Notes: generated by a model not told the origin, from the letters alone. A stretch of 64,000 nucleotides of DNA from Pilaira anomala (GCA_025716855.1 JAIXMQ010000019.1:458670-522669), one strand, 5' to 3'. Numbered from the stretch's first letter, positions 35,196-47,356 are shown. Numbers and translations: made by a program.

Positions 35196-37049
35196 TCGTG
35201 TTATTGTTGCACGCAGATTAAACTGCACGAACCACTCATGAACGACTCAAGACCTACTAGAATACGCTTGTCAGAAAACAGAATCATTAAAAGTTGACCA
35301 TTACTCTTCACAGGCCAATGGCATTACTAACATGAACTGACAATATCGAACAAAAGAACGAGTCATCATATTATTAAAGTTTATAATAATACCAACTATC
35401 ATCCCTTCAATATCTGTTTGGTAAAGGTGTCATTACACATAAATTAAACTGCACGAAAGGAGACAGTCAACTCGTAGTAGCAACTCAAATCAGTTTAGAA
35501 ACAAAAACAAAAAAGAAAGTTTATTGACATTCTTTTTCAATAAATAAAAAAACAAATTTACCACACTTACTCTAACGCCAACACCAATATTGATTTTTGT
35601 TTAGGTTTCTCGTCTTTCAAATGCAACCTCAAATGTCATAACTATTTCCCATAATACAATAGTTCCAAGAGAGGAAACACCTACCTTTAGTAGAGAAAGA
35701 AATCGAGAAAAAAAAAACAAGGGTTTGCCCTCCTTTCTTTTAAAACATATTAAAAACAACAACAGCAGTAACACCAGCATTGTCATCAGTGCCAGCATTA
35801 TCACCAGTACCAGCATTAACTTCTTCATCAACACACCTTTGGTTCACCCAACTTCCTTACTAAGAACTCATTGTTCAAGTTCATCTCTTGAATCAAGAAT
35901 AGTAAAGAAAGAAAAGGAGATTAATATAAATATAAATGCAAAAAAAAAGAAAAAAAAAAAAAAAAAAGAAAAAAAAAAGAAATGAAAAAAAAAAAGAAAT
36001 GAAAAAAAAAAGAAATGAAAATAAAAAAAGGGGGTATGGTTAGCAACAAGGAGATCACATAAGATGATTGAGTCCTTATCATTGACATATCTGTCTTACA
36101 CTGTGGATATTTGATACCCCAAAGAATGAGATCACATAACAAGTTTGAATCCACCAAAAGCGACACATAGAACCAGATCTTACTGCGAATGAACTACTTG
36201 TCACCAAAGGAGATACACAGAACCAAGTCTTACTCTTCACGAATGAATTTTGTACCAACACCAGTAATAATATCGACAATGACTACACCTACACCTATAA
36301 CACATGTTCAATCAACCACGATGAGAATAGAATAAGAGAGAGAGAGAGAGAGAGAAATATATATGTATAAAAAGAAAAAGAGAAAAGGAAACCATACCAA
36401 GTAAATGTGTATTAGGATCCCGTTAAAAAGGGAGTCTCACAAGAAGATCGGCTTTTTTCATTGACACAACCATCCTCCACTGTCGATAGTTTATGTCCTA
36501 GGTTTTACCCCAAGACCGCCAAAGAATAAGGCCGGATCAGAAAATTGAGTCCGTACAATTGGCGTAACTATCTTCCCTTTCCTTTTTTTTCTCTCAAAAA
36601 CATACAATACTTACCAACGGGTACACCAAAATTGATTACTTTTTAAAATCCCAAATGGTCCACCACCGTAAAACAAAAACTGTATATCCCACCGCCAGTT
36701 GCCATAACGAGTGTCCACTGTCAATAGTTGACACCTCAGGTTTTATCCTAAGACTGCCATAGAATAAAATTGAATGGGAAGATTGAACCAAAGGTGGAAA
36801 AATGAACAACAACAGAAATGATACCCGTAAAAAAAGATAATTGAGATTACATCCTAAAAAAAATGATAGGTCAAAAAGATGATAATAAGAAATATGTCCA
36901 TATATATCCTTTGCCATCATTATATATAAACAACAATACAAATACCCCCCCCCCTTTTTTTTTTTTTACCTTTGACTTTCAATAAACCAAGACCAGTCAT
37001 GAGTGAATTGTTTGCCATCAAAAAGGATCCACAGAACCAAGTTTAACAA

Positions 37050-37334
37050 ATGGATTCCTTAGCAATACCAGCATTAGCACAGCAGCAGCACAGCACCAGC
37101 ACCAACACCAGCATTAGTACCAATATCAACACATCAGCATTAGCACCAATATCCAACACCAGCATTAGCACCAGCATCAGCATTAGCACCAATATCACCA
37201 AACAAGCATTAGCACCAATATCATCCACCAGCATTAGCACCAATATCCAAACAAGCATTAGCACCAATATCACCAATACAAGCATTAGCACCATCAATAG
37301 CACCAATATCACCAATACACGTCTGTTCTCATAA
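37050..37334 (+). repeat. Left-arm coding-like minisatellite (AGCATTAGCACCAATATC)
   Basis: Degenerate tandem repeats of about 18-21 bp, AGCATTAGCACCAATATCACC, form a 94-codon open frame starting MDSLAIPALA. The right-arm counterpart (54833-55030, minus) also starts MDSLAIPALA, then diverges with a different repeat count. The frame probably reflects repeat structure, but the shared start is noted. Confidence 0.6.
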
Positions 37335-37544
37335 AGAAGTCAAGGATCAACTGCATCAACTTTCCTTACCACAATAGAACATGATACTCGACAAAAGAAA
37401 CCCAGAACGAAACTAATATAAAATATTATAAAACTCATACAGTAATACACTTAACCCACCAAAAGTAAACTTTTGGAGTCGGGAATCATCCGGTGGTAAA
37501 GTTAATTACTGCAGCAAAAAGAAAAGTCGAGATCTGCACTATTG

Positions 37545-38045
37545 CAACAGCATGCAACTAGAGTATTACACTTCAAGAAGTGCTGATTGAGGGATGTCAG
37601 AACATCATGAATGTTCTGCGATACGGAAACTGCGACAAAGCAACACAACACACAATAGAATACATGTCTGGCAATTAAAAGAAAATGGGGAGGGAAACAA
37701 ATAGGTCAAAGATTAAGAAGATTGAACTAAAACTATTGCTGCAGCATGCAACTAAAGCCGATTGAGGGAAGTCAGAACATTATGAATGTTCTGCGATACG
37801 GACATCGCAACAAACCCAATACAATCACACAATAGAATACATGCCTGGCAATTAAAAGAAAATGGGAGGGAAACAAATAGGTCAAAGATTAAGAAGATTG
37901 AACTAAAACTATTGCTGCAGCATGAAACTAGAGCATTACACTTCAAGAAGTGCTGATTGAGGGATGTCAGAGCATTATAAATGTTCTGCGATACGGACAT
38001 CGCAACATACCCAATACAATCACACAATAGAATACATGCCTGGCA
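37545..38045. repeat. Left-arm satellite, three units of ~176-192 bp
   Basis: Three units centred on a near-perfect palindrome such as AGAACATTATGAATGTTCT followed by GCGATACGG, at about 37600, 37775 and 37968. Each unit continues CACAATAGAATACATG, CTGGCAATTAAAAG, GGTCAAAGATTAAGAAG and ATTGCTGCAGCATG. The right arm has the same units at about 53414, 53610, 53787 and 54553. Confidence 0.85.
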
Positions 38046-38528
38046 AATGAAAAAAAAAAAAAAAATGGCGAGAGAAACAAATAGGCAAAATTCCTGTTTA
38101 ATGCTTGGTGATATAAAAATTGACGACGCGGTTTAAATTTAGTCGCATATAAAAAAATATGCTGGCATTTTATAAGCAGACATCTTATAAAATCCGCTGT
38201 TACACCTAGTTTTACCTTTTATTTTATTATCCTTAATAACAATGATGCTCTTTAACAGCAGTGTATCTTAATTGTCTGTTATAAAAAATAATAGAAATTC
38301 TCTATTGATTTAACTATTTTATTATTTCTTTACATATTGGAATCCCTTATATATATTTATCTCTCCATTGTATTCTACTTATAAAGTCTCTTGCTCTAAT
38401 AAGTCCTCCTAATAAAGTAGCTACTCTTTCTACATAGAGAAAATTACCATGCTAATGTGACTTTTTCATCAAGTTTTTATGTGTTGGAAGTCATTGAAGT
38501 GCTTTAAAGTCAAATTTTCGTGATTTGA

Positions 38529-38562
<34 letters not shown>

Positions 38563-38840
38563 GGTCAAGGTCAAGTAAATATGTTTTAAAACATGAAAAA
38601 AGGGTCAGGTATTTATATAATTTTTTTAGTCTCGTGATATTGAAATTAGGTTTGTTGGATAGTAACTCTTTGAAGTGGATTAGTTATCTCTTCTGTGTCA
38701 ACTTTATGGGTTAAATACGTACAAATTATTTCAAATATGTAATCAAAAATAAGGACGCCAAGAAGATTAATGGTTGTGTGTGTTATATGTAAATTTTTCT
38801 ACTTTTATTGACGTTTTGTGTATGAGTCTCATATTAAATA

Positions 38841-38855
38841 GGTGCATACATTTAT
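38841..38855. other. Empty LINE target site
   Basis: GGTGCATACATTTAT, the complement of the 15-bp direct repeat that flanks the LINE at 47357 and 53069. Here it is single copy and uninterrupted, with CATGCATAAATGTATGCACC flanked by matching arm sequence. Confidence 0.9.
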
Positions 38856-39388
38856 GCATGTTTTAAATCTCAACAAATTTTGGGCGCTACACATGACCGC
38901 AAACAGGTTTATTTTAGCACCTTTTTTTTTTCTTTTTTTCCTTTTCTTCTTCAAATAAAATATACACATTCTTTAAAACTACCTCCTTGATGACACACAA
39001 GATATTGTATCAAGAAATGAACAACTTTGAGATGTGCATAATGAATAATATCAGTGGTAAGACATATAACGTTATTAGGGGAAGAAATAGATAACTGTCT
39101 AATATATTCCCACACGTGTTCTTAAGAATGATTCTACACTTATTTTACTTCAAGTCCTTGCGTATAAAATGGCTATTTCTTCCTTGGTTGCTAAGCTTTT
39201 GTCTTGATATTGCTTGGTTGGTCTAATACAACGGTTGTTGCCATGGGGAGAATGTCTGATTCAAGATGACTCTATTTCACGTGTAAGAGATCTTCGTCTG
39301 GTTGATGCTGTTTGGTGTGTGAGATGTTAGTATAGTCTATACGTATAGTTTAATTGAAAGATTCAGTACTGGTTATCGAAAACAGCTT

Positions 39389-39622
39389 TTGACCACGAAT
39401 AACCGATTCCATTATTTGCTGACTTGCTTCTTAACTGACTCGCAGTACAATATGGGCACCGTAGTCGGGATAGTAGTGCCATTAGTAGAGATGTTCCATC
39501 CATCTGAGGTGGCTTCGTTTCGTTGGGAGGAGATAACTGGGAAATGGCTTTTTAATTTTACAAAGGTATTTATTATCTTTCTTGCTCATCATGATGTATT
39601 CGTCAAACGTCTCTTTTGTTGA
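39389..39622 (+). other. 77-codon frame conserved in the left arm
   Basis: A frame starting MTTNNRFHYLLTCFLTDS and containing HPSEVASFRWEEITGKWL. The mirror copy at 46607-46840 encodes the same 77 residues except one (R/L near the end). No upstream exon, no recognised family. It may be a fragment of a captured gene kept similar by recent duplication or conversion. Confidence 0.4.
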
Positions 39623-39755
39623 CTGTGATATGGTTGTTACTATTTGATATGTAATCTCTTTCTTTTTAATCTGGCAACATGATCTTGACTACTACTCTTA
39701 TATATATATATATATATATATATATGTCTTGAAATAATCCTTGCTCTTAACAGAA

Positions 39756-39802
<47 letters not shown>

Positions 39803-39972
39803 AAAAAAAAAACAAAAAAAAACAAAAACAAAAACAAAAAAAAAAAAAAAAAAAACAAAAAAAAAAAACAAAAAAAAAACAAAGAAAAAACAAGAAAACA
39901 AGAAAACAAGAAAACAAGAAAACAAGAAAACAAGAAAACAAGAAAACAAGAAAACAAGAAAACAAGAAAACA
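39756..39972. repeat. Left-arm A-tract and (CAAGAAAA)n array
   Basis: A long A-run with scattered C (AAAAC units) passes into about ten CAAGAAAA units. A TA dinucleotide run lies just before at 39702-39725. The right arm has the complement at 46280-46475 with fewer CAAGAAAA units. Confidence 0.85.
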
Positions 39973-41741
39973 AAAAATCAACAAAACTACTATAACTGTT
40001 CTGGCTATTCCGGAAAGCATCTTTTACACATCTCTCTTCATTTAATCGCCAAAGATAAAGCACTTGCAAGCTTGTTACTTTTTAATTCCCAACTCGAGGC
40101 CTTCTTCATATCAAAATTACTTCTCAATTCATATTTGGCTCTATCCTCACACAGACATAATTGGTGGTTTAGTTATCTTTGAATTACCTTTCAATCCTGG
40201 TCAAATATTTGCTATAATTATCCGTTTTGCAAACATTGTATACATCAATTTAATCTCTCTACACTACATATACATCTTAAATTAATTAATAATCACCAAT
40301 GCATACCTCTTCTAACAAAAAAAAAAAAAAAAAAAAAAACCTAAACTAATTCAAAGTCTCCCACATATTAAAAAACATAAATTCTTACATTCATCTCGTA
40401 AATCCATACAAAAATAAAGCTGTCATCACATCTTTTTTCTTTTGAATCAATTTATAACCATTCATTTCTTTCCTTCAATTTTATTTTGATGAAACAAGTG
40501 ACTTTATTGTAGTACCTATAAATATTGATTGATTTACTCATTCACATTAAAACATAGCTAACATATGTACTAAATAATTTATTACAAAAACCTCTAAAAA
40601 AAATAAACATTGTGCCAACAACTGTCAATTGAATCTCGAAACTAGGAAGACATAATATCAATCTAAAAATAAAAAGATTGATCAGGCTGTAGCTATGATA
40701 AAAAAAAATAGTTCTTGTCAATTTAAAAGTATGCGCATTTACCAATGAAATCTGTAACAACGGGATCTAGACAACCGTATAAATAACTACAAGGTGCTCT
40801 TTAGTCAGGAACTATGTACGTTGTTATTCAATTGGGTAGATGGGATCCGCAATTATATATGGTCAATTCGAAAGAGTAGACCGTTTATATTCAAAAGCAG
40901 AGGAATTGGGTATAGATTCATTTAAATCTATCAAAAAGATGGTTCATATTCAAGCACAACTCATCAGGATATTCAAGATATATAAGTATGATTATTATTT
41001 TAGTTTAGAAGACCTCTTTCAATTTTATTTTACTTAATAAATCAACCCTAAGTCTTTTCTCATTAATTACTGATTGTCCACACACACTTTCTCTCATGAA
41101 TTTCTTGAATTCAATACCATGCCACTGACTACAAACTTTTTTTCTTAGCCAAATGACACAACTGACTGGTCGTTCTCCTTCAAAAAGTTGTCAATATTGT
41201 ATCTGTGTCTCATTCTTTGATTGGAGCTTACACCATTAGGTCTTGCAAAATTCAAGTTATTATTTAGTATAGCTCTATCTATAAATTGGTGCACATCAGA
41301 TTGAATAGTATCGGCCACAGCCAAAAAATATGTAGTAACTGTTTAGTTCTGTGAAAGCATATTAATATATTACAACCTTTTATTTCTATTTGAACTTATA
41401 AACAAAGCTCTTCTGTGGTCACTGGTGTCAGGCTTGAGACTCGAGATATCCTATTAAAAGACCTTTTGATGAGCATTGTATTTATATTAATATTTTTTCT
41501 ATTTACCTCAAGAGTCTTTAAGTGCTGCTTCAATTCACGCGGCAAAGTTTGAATTTATAGCCACATTTTAAGTCAGCGATAAAATCGCGTTTCAAATTTT
41601 TGTTTTGGATTTGGGTTCTGTTTCTTTCCTTTTGTTTGTATACAAAGCGAATGCTAACTTTTCATATGGTGCTTCATAGAAGTTGGTGATGGTGCTGATT
41701 GTAGGGGTAAGATAAGCGTAATTAAATCACCCTCCACCTAG

Positions 41742-42551
41742 TCTTTTTCATTGATGTTGGCGTTGAATAAGAAATCCTCATCATCATCTCCGTCACTTTC
41801 ATTAAAAAATGCAGTCTGTCTGGTGAGGATTGAAGGAGGAAGAAAGGCTGCATATAATGGTGGAAGTAAAGAGGCCGGAGGAGGGAGAGTTGGCACTGAT
41901 GGTAAAGGAGAATGAGGCTAAAGTAAAAGGACTGGACTGGGTGAAGGAGAGTGAGTAAGGGCCACTTTTCAGCGTTTATGGTAAAAAAAAAATATCATCT
42001 TTTTTTCTTTTACCTAAAAAATAAAAAGGTTCAGATGAGTTGTCAAGCCCTGCTTAAACGGAGAAAACAAAAATACTATCTTTAAAAAACTTACCATTAT
42101 TATAGCGTCGCATGTGTCTCTGTTTGCTAATACCAAGGCCAACAAACTATAAGAGGCGACACCAGAGAAGCTCTGGGATTAACTAATACGCAAGTATTGG
42201 AGAGCGTCCTATATTGAGTTTTTTGGTCTATTGAAAAATCTTTTGATGAGCATTTTATTTCTATTGATATGTTTTATTTTAATGTCGCTTTACTTGCAAA
42301 GATATCATGTAAATATTGTTGTCAGGTTTAAATTTTTCAGCCATCTTAAATCCGCAAGAAAATCCCTTAGTAGAGTAACTCCCTCCAGACTCGGCTCTTC
42401 TTTTTTTTTCATTGTCATCTAGATACATAGGATCATCATGTGACAAACCAGTATTGGCTTCTAAATGAGGCTGGTGGTTACTCCATAACTTGGAAAGAAT
42501 CACTTCCCTTTTTGCAATACTTGATTCGAATTGATATAAGACCTTGAGCAA
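41742..42551 (-). pseudogene. Decayed coding fragments in the spacer
   Basis: Minus-strand frames with protein-like composition: YQFESSIAKREVILSKLWSN...EANTGLSHDDPMYLDDNEKK (42279-42551), then NPRASLVSPLIVCW (about 42120-42200) and PPPASLLPPLYAAFLPPS...TAFFNESDGDDDEDFLFN (41742-41930). They lie in different frames with stops between them. A GGTAAG donor-like site near 42095 fits an old exon end. No family recognised; probably a lost gene. Confidence 0.35.
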
Positions 42552-42868
42552 TTTTCAAGACTAATTATTAATGTTATGAAGTAGTGATATCTACTAGTAA
42601 AAGAAGTTTTTCCATTTAAATTTGCATATTTACCAGCTGTAATAACGGATCCCAGACTCATATCAACCGTGTACAAATAAGTACAAGGTATGTACTAGTT
42701 AGAAGGTGCTCTTTAGTCAGAGACATAAGCTGCTGTTCAACTGGGTCGATAAGATCCAAGGTAAACATGGCCAATTCGAAAGAGTGGAATGCATAAAGCA
42801 GAATAATTGGGTATAGAGTCATTTAAGATCTTTTTCAAACGTAATCAGGACATCAGTTTTGTTTTACT

Positions 42869-42931
<63 letters not shown>

Positions 42932-43166
42932 TAAAAGTGAAAGAATAAAGGAATAAAAGAAAACAATAAAAGTAAAAACGCGTCAGCAACTGATTGATTG
43001 TGTTATTTGGATTTTGAAACGTCATCATGCGATACGACTAAAAATAGTGATAGTCTAACAACATCTTTACTGACATTAATTGATAATGGCTGTATGAGTT
43101 GTCAGCAATATGGTTTAATTTCGAACTTGCTCTTTTCAAACTTGTCTTTCCTCCTATTCACCTGTT

Positions 43167-43204
<38 letters not shown>

Positions 43205-44352
43205 ATCAATGATCTGTGCTAGTCTTATCGTCTCGTTCACGACTTCAAGTTTATTATGTACAAATCTTATTAAAGACTTCAGACGTTAAGTAATGTATAA
43301 AAAATCTGTTTCTCCATGGCTTTCGTTTCTGTGTAGACTTCCTCTTACTTTTACTTTAATAAAATATACATACAAATAAATATGCACACACCTATATAAA
43401 AATAATAATATTTTTCCTGTGACACGAATAGAAGGTCGTTGTCATCTATTTTGACAGGCTTATTAAGACAAATGAGCTTCTTTACAAAAAAAAAAAATAA
43501 AGAATACACCTAATATTTCTTTATACAATATTATATACTTGGTAATAAGCATATTATATTGAAGTTTGTATTTTAAACCTGTGTTTTTTTTATACTTAGA
43601 TTTCAGCCAACTTGCGAAGAAGTATCAACAGCAACGTAATTTAATCATGCTGTTATGCAATCATGTTGTTGATAAGGCTATCTTTCTAAATCAAGTAGGA
43701 TGGAAAAAAATTTCTTTCTGAACAAAGGTTTATATTGCTTGGAAATAAATAAATATGCACTTTAATTATTATTTTTTTTTTTTTGGAAAATAACAAACAT
43801 TGGCGTCCAAACATTTGGAAAAGTAATGAATATTATTACAACATGTTAATAATTAAAGAAGAGAAGCTTATTAATATTCGGTTTTCGAAAAAGTATGGTC
43901 ATTTATTTTATAGTTACAAAACATAAAAGAAAAAAAAAAGGGTAGATTACAAATGTACAACACTCAACAATAAAAATTATAATTTGTTCCATGGCATGTC
44001 AAAATGTTTAATTTTAATATAACGTGTGTATGGTATTTTTTTTATGAGCTAGTGTGAGAGCTACTTAATACATTATCATTTGTAATCGACTTGGCGTCAT
44101 ATAAGCAAAAAAAAAAAAAAAAAAAAAAAAATCTGACTACATACTTACTTTTTTTTTTTACAGTTGGTGTGAGAACTTATTACATCAATCTTTTAAACAA
44201 ATTAGTATGTATATACATAAACAAGGCTTTTTTCTCACTAAATACTTTTTTTCTTCTTCTTCCTTTCCGCTTTTTTATTTTTATTTTTTTACGTTTACTT
44301 TATAATTTTTTATTCACTCTTCTTACACACCAAGAACTTCTTTCTTAATAAT

Positions 44353-44571
44353 ATGGCAACACTCAACCAAGTCTCCAATTACTTGGGTAATAATACACTC
44401 TCAGTTGAAACGAGCTTGATACATAACTCATCTTTTCTTTTATTTTTTATTTAAGGAAAAGAAAAAGAAAAAGAGAAGATAATATCTTCAACGATAAACA
44501 TCGAAGAGTGGCCCCTACTCACTCCCCTTCACTTATTCCGATCGAATATAGCTGACCTATGCATTGATTAA
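44353..44571 (+). CDS. Possible small two-exon gene, 49 aa
   Basis: Exon 44353-44386 (MATLNQVSNYLG) and exon 44456-44571 join in phase across a GTAATA...TTTAAG intron to a 49-residue peptide ending SNIADLCID. A TC/T-rich leader (44240-44345) resembles those before real genes here. No domain. It could equally be the 5' scrap of a larger gene cut off by rearrangement. It lies in the spacer of the giant palindrome, so transcription would be notable. Confidence 0.3.
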
Positions 44572-45898
44572 TCACTCAAGGTTTAGAGTAAAGAATGTAA
44601 TATAACAGTGATTCAAGTAATAGAATCTTGTTGGCCTATTTGATAATTGTATTTGCAGGTATAAATAAAATAGGAAAAACTTACTATTTTACGTAGCTGA
44701 TAAGTTTATTTATTAGCGTAGTACTTATTATAAACTCGGTCGGCATAATAAGTGAAGAAATAGTATCGTCTCACTGAAGAAGGCTAAGTCAAAAGAAAGG
44801 TAGATGTTTACTAGTTCTGATCTCTCACTGATGATAGAGAGCTACTACCTTTGCTACGACAAATGGTTATGATAGTGCTGTACCTTTTCTCTTTGTCTTG
44901 TTAATCGAGTTTTATATGATTTTGCCTACAAAAATCTGCAGTTGAAGAGCATGGTGTTTTTTTTGAAAATTACGAATGATGTTATTGTTGCTGATTCAAT
45001 TTAAACATTGATTCAAATAACGGAATATTGTGGTTTGTGGTGTATCTGATGCAATATTTATTGATTTACATAAAGGAATGGGAAAAACGTATTTTACATA
45101 ACTAATTGGCTAAAGTTCATAGGTTATATTTCTTATGAACTGGGCAATATAAGAAACAGACAAATGATGCCATCAGATTAAAGGGCTTTGTTAAGGCAGA
45201 TTAATATCTAATTTTATGATTCTTTACTATTATCTGATAGAAAGCTATGCTGTGACAAAAAAAAAATAAAGGTAATTGTCGTAAAATGTCTATGTCATCA
45301 GTGAACTCATCGATGTTATAATAATATCACTGCCATTATGACTAACACTTGATCACTATGATATTATGACTAATATCCTTCACCATGACATTTGCACTGT
45401 AATAACTAGAAATATAATATATCGATCATAATTTTATCAAATAACATTATCTTTATTCTTATTCAAAAGTCTACATGCAAAATAAAGCTTTCATCACTGC
45501 TTTTTCTTTTGAATCAATTTATAACCATTCCTTTCTTTTGTCAATTTTATTTCGATGAAACAAATGACCTTATTGGAGTAATTGACCAATTATAGTATAA
45601 ATATTGATTGATTTACTCATTCACATTAAAAGACAGCTATTTACCATTTTGTTTCCTAAAATGGTAAGAAAAAACAGGCGTTATACTTGTGTACATACAG
45701 TGCTGATTTACGATATCGATTGGTATTTGCATGGCATAATTCAAAATAAACACCTGTTTCTAATGCTTTGTTTATATCAACTGAATTCAATTCAAATGAT
45801 AAAGGTTCAGTACAAGGAAATTGAATCATATAGATATTGTACGAGATGAATGTAAGGAATTTATGTTTTTTAATATGTGGGAGACTTTGAATTAGTTT

Positions 45899-45943
<45 letters not shown>

Positions 45944-46279
45944 TTAGAAGATGTATGCAATGGGAATTCTTAATTAATTTAGGATGAATATGTAGTGTAG
46001 AGAGTTTGTCTATCTGTTTAAATATTTTCAAAACGGATGATTGTAGCAACGACTTGACCAGGATTGAAAGGTAATTCAGAGAAGATAAACCAGCAATTAT
46101 GTCTGTGTGAGGATAGAGCCAAATATGAATTGAGAAGTAATTTTGATATGAAGAAGGCCTCGAGTTTGGGAATTAAAAAGTATACAAGCTTGCAAGTACT
46201 TTATCTTTGGCGATTAAATGAAGAGATATGTGTAAAAGATGCTTTCCGGAATAGCCAGAGCAGTTATAGTAGTTTTGTT

Positions 46280-46357
46280 AGATTTTTTGTTTTCTTGTTT
46301 TCTTGTTTTCTTGTTTTCTTGTTTTCTTGTTTTTTGTTTTTTTTTTGTTTTTTTTTT

Positions 46358-46436
<79 letters not shown>

Positions 46437-46475
46437 TTTTTGTTTTTGTTTTTGTTTTTGTTTTTTCTTTTGTTA
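46280..46475. repeat. Right-arm T-tract and (TTTTCTTG)n array
   Basis: The complement of the left-arm array: about five TTTTCTTG units, then T-runs with scattered G, then TTTTTG units. Fewer octamer units than on the left, so the arrays have drifted in length since the arms formed. Confidence 0.85.
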
Positions 46476-46606
46476 CTGTTAAGAGCAAGGATTATTTCAA
46501 GACATATATATATATATATATATATATATAAGAGTAGTAGTCAAGACCATGTTGCCAGATTAAAAAGAAAGAGATTACATATCAAATAGTAACAACCATA
46601 TCACAG

Positions 46607-46840
46607 TCAACAAAAGAGAAGTTTGACGAATACATCATGATGAGCAAGAAAGATAATAAATACCTTTGTAAAATTAAAAAGCCATTTCCCAGTTATCTCC
46701 TCCCAACGAAACGAAGCCACCTCAGATGGATGGAACATCTCTACTAATGGCACTACTATCCCGACTACGGTGCCCATATTGTACTGCGAGTCAGTTAAGA
46801 AGCAAGTCAGCAAATAATGGAATCGGTTATTCGTGGTCAA
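46607..46840 (-). other. 77-codon frame conserved in the right arm
   Basis: The mirror copy of the 39389-39622 frame, identical in 76 of 77 residues by eye (VFVKLLFC instead of VFVKRLFC). Begins MTTNNRFHYLLTC. Confidence 0.4.
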
Positions 46841-47356
46841 AAGCTGTTTTCGATAACCAGTACTGAATCTTTCAATTAAACTATACGTATAGACTATACT
46901 AACATCTCACACACCAAACAGTATCAACCAGACGAAGATCTCTTACACGTGAAATATAGTCATCTTGAATCAGACATTCTCTCCATGGCAACAACCGTTG
47001 TATTAGACCAACCAAGCAATATCAAGACAAAAGCTTAGCAACCAAGGAAGAAATAGCCATTTTATACGCAAGGACTTGAAGTAAAATAAGTGTAGAATCA
47101 TTCTTAAGAACACGTGTGGGAATATATTAGACAGTTATCTATTTCTTCCCCTAATAACGTTATATGTCTTACCACTGATATTATTCATTATGCACATCTC
47201 AAAGTTGTTCATTTCTTGATACAATATCTTGTATGTCATTAAAGAGGTAGTTTTAAAGAATGTGTATGTTTTATTTGAAGAAGAAAAGAAAGAAAAAAAA
47301 AACCTGTTTGCGGTCATGTGATGGCGCCCAAAGGTTTGTGGAGATTTAAAACATGC

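Larger units (their letters stand above)
35196..40400. repeat. Left arm of a 21.7-kb inverted repeat
   Basis: The reverse complement of 45840-56890 with the LINE removed. Outer edge TCGTGTTATTGTTGCACGCA at 35196; inner edge ends CATTCATCTCGTA at 40400. Shared blocks in mirror order: AAACTGCACGAA pairs, the CACCAGCATT minisatellite, 180-bp satellites, a CAGGAATTTTGCC/GGCAAAATTCCTG region near 38085, a 77-codon frame, and the CAAGAAAA array. The left arm carries about 515 bp (roughly 38328-38840) lacking on the right. Divergence varies: the 77-codon frame is almost identical, the outer satellites are looser. Confidence 0.92.
40401..45839. other. Spacer of the giant inverted repeat
   Basis: 5.4 kb, AT-rich, single copy with respect to the arms, with no intact normal gene. 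Internal diverged direct duplications: about 40404-40560 with 45475-45640; 40790-41035 with 42690-42870; 41448-41590 with 42225-42370; 44600-44860 with 45005-45250. A 50-nt A-run sits at 42874-42927. Coding scraps occur on the minus strand at 41740-42550 and a possible small two-exon gene at 44353. Confidence 0.7.

Noticed and set aside
37560..38050. Satellite units as a CRISPR array
   Set aside because: Units are 176-192 bp with no short repeat-spacer alternation, in a eukaryotic nuclear context.
39640..40069. Long frames of FLVFLFSC or KKTRKQEN repeats
   Set aside because: Translations of the CAAGAAAA/A-tract microsatellite; the same applies to the mirror frames at 46,064-46,589.
40404..45640. 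Direct repeats at 40,404-40,560 and 45,475-45,640 as LTRs of a retrotransposon
   Set aside because: No TG...CA ends, primer-binding site or polypurine tract, and no gag-pol coding sequence between them. The repeats are diverged and other duplications sit inside.
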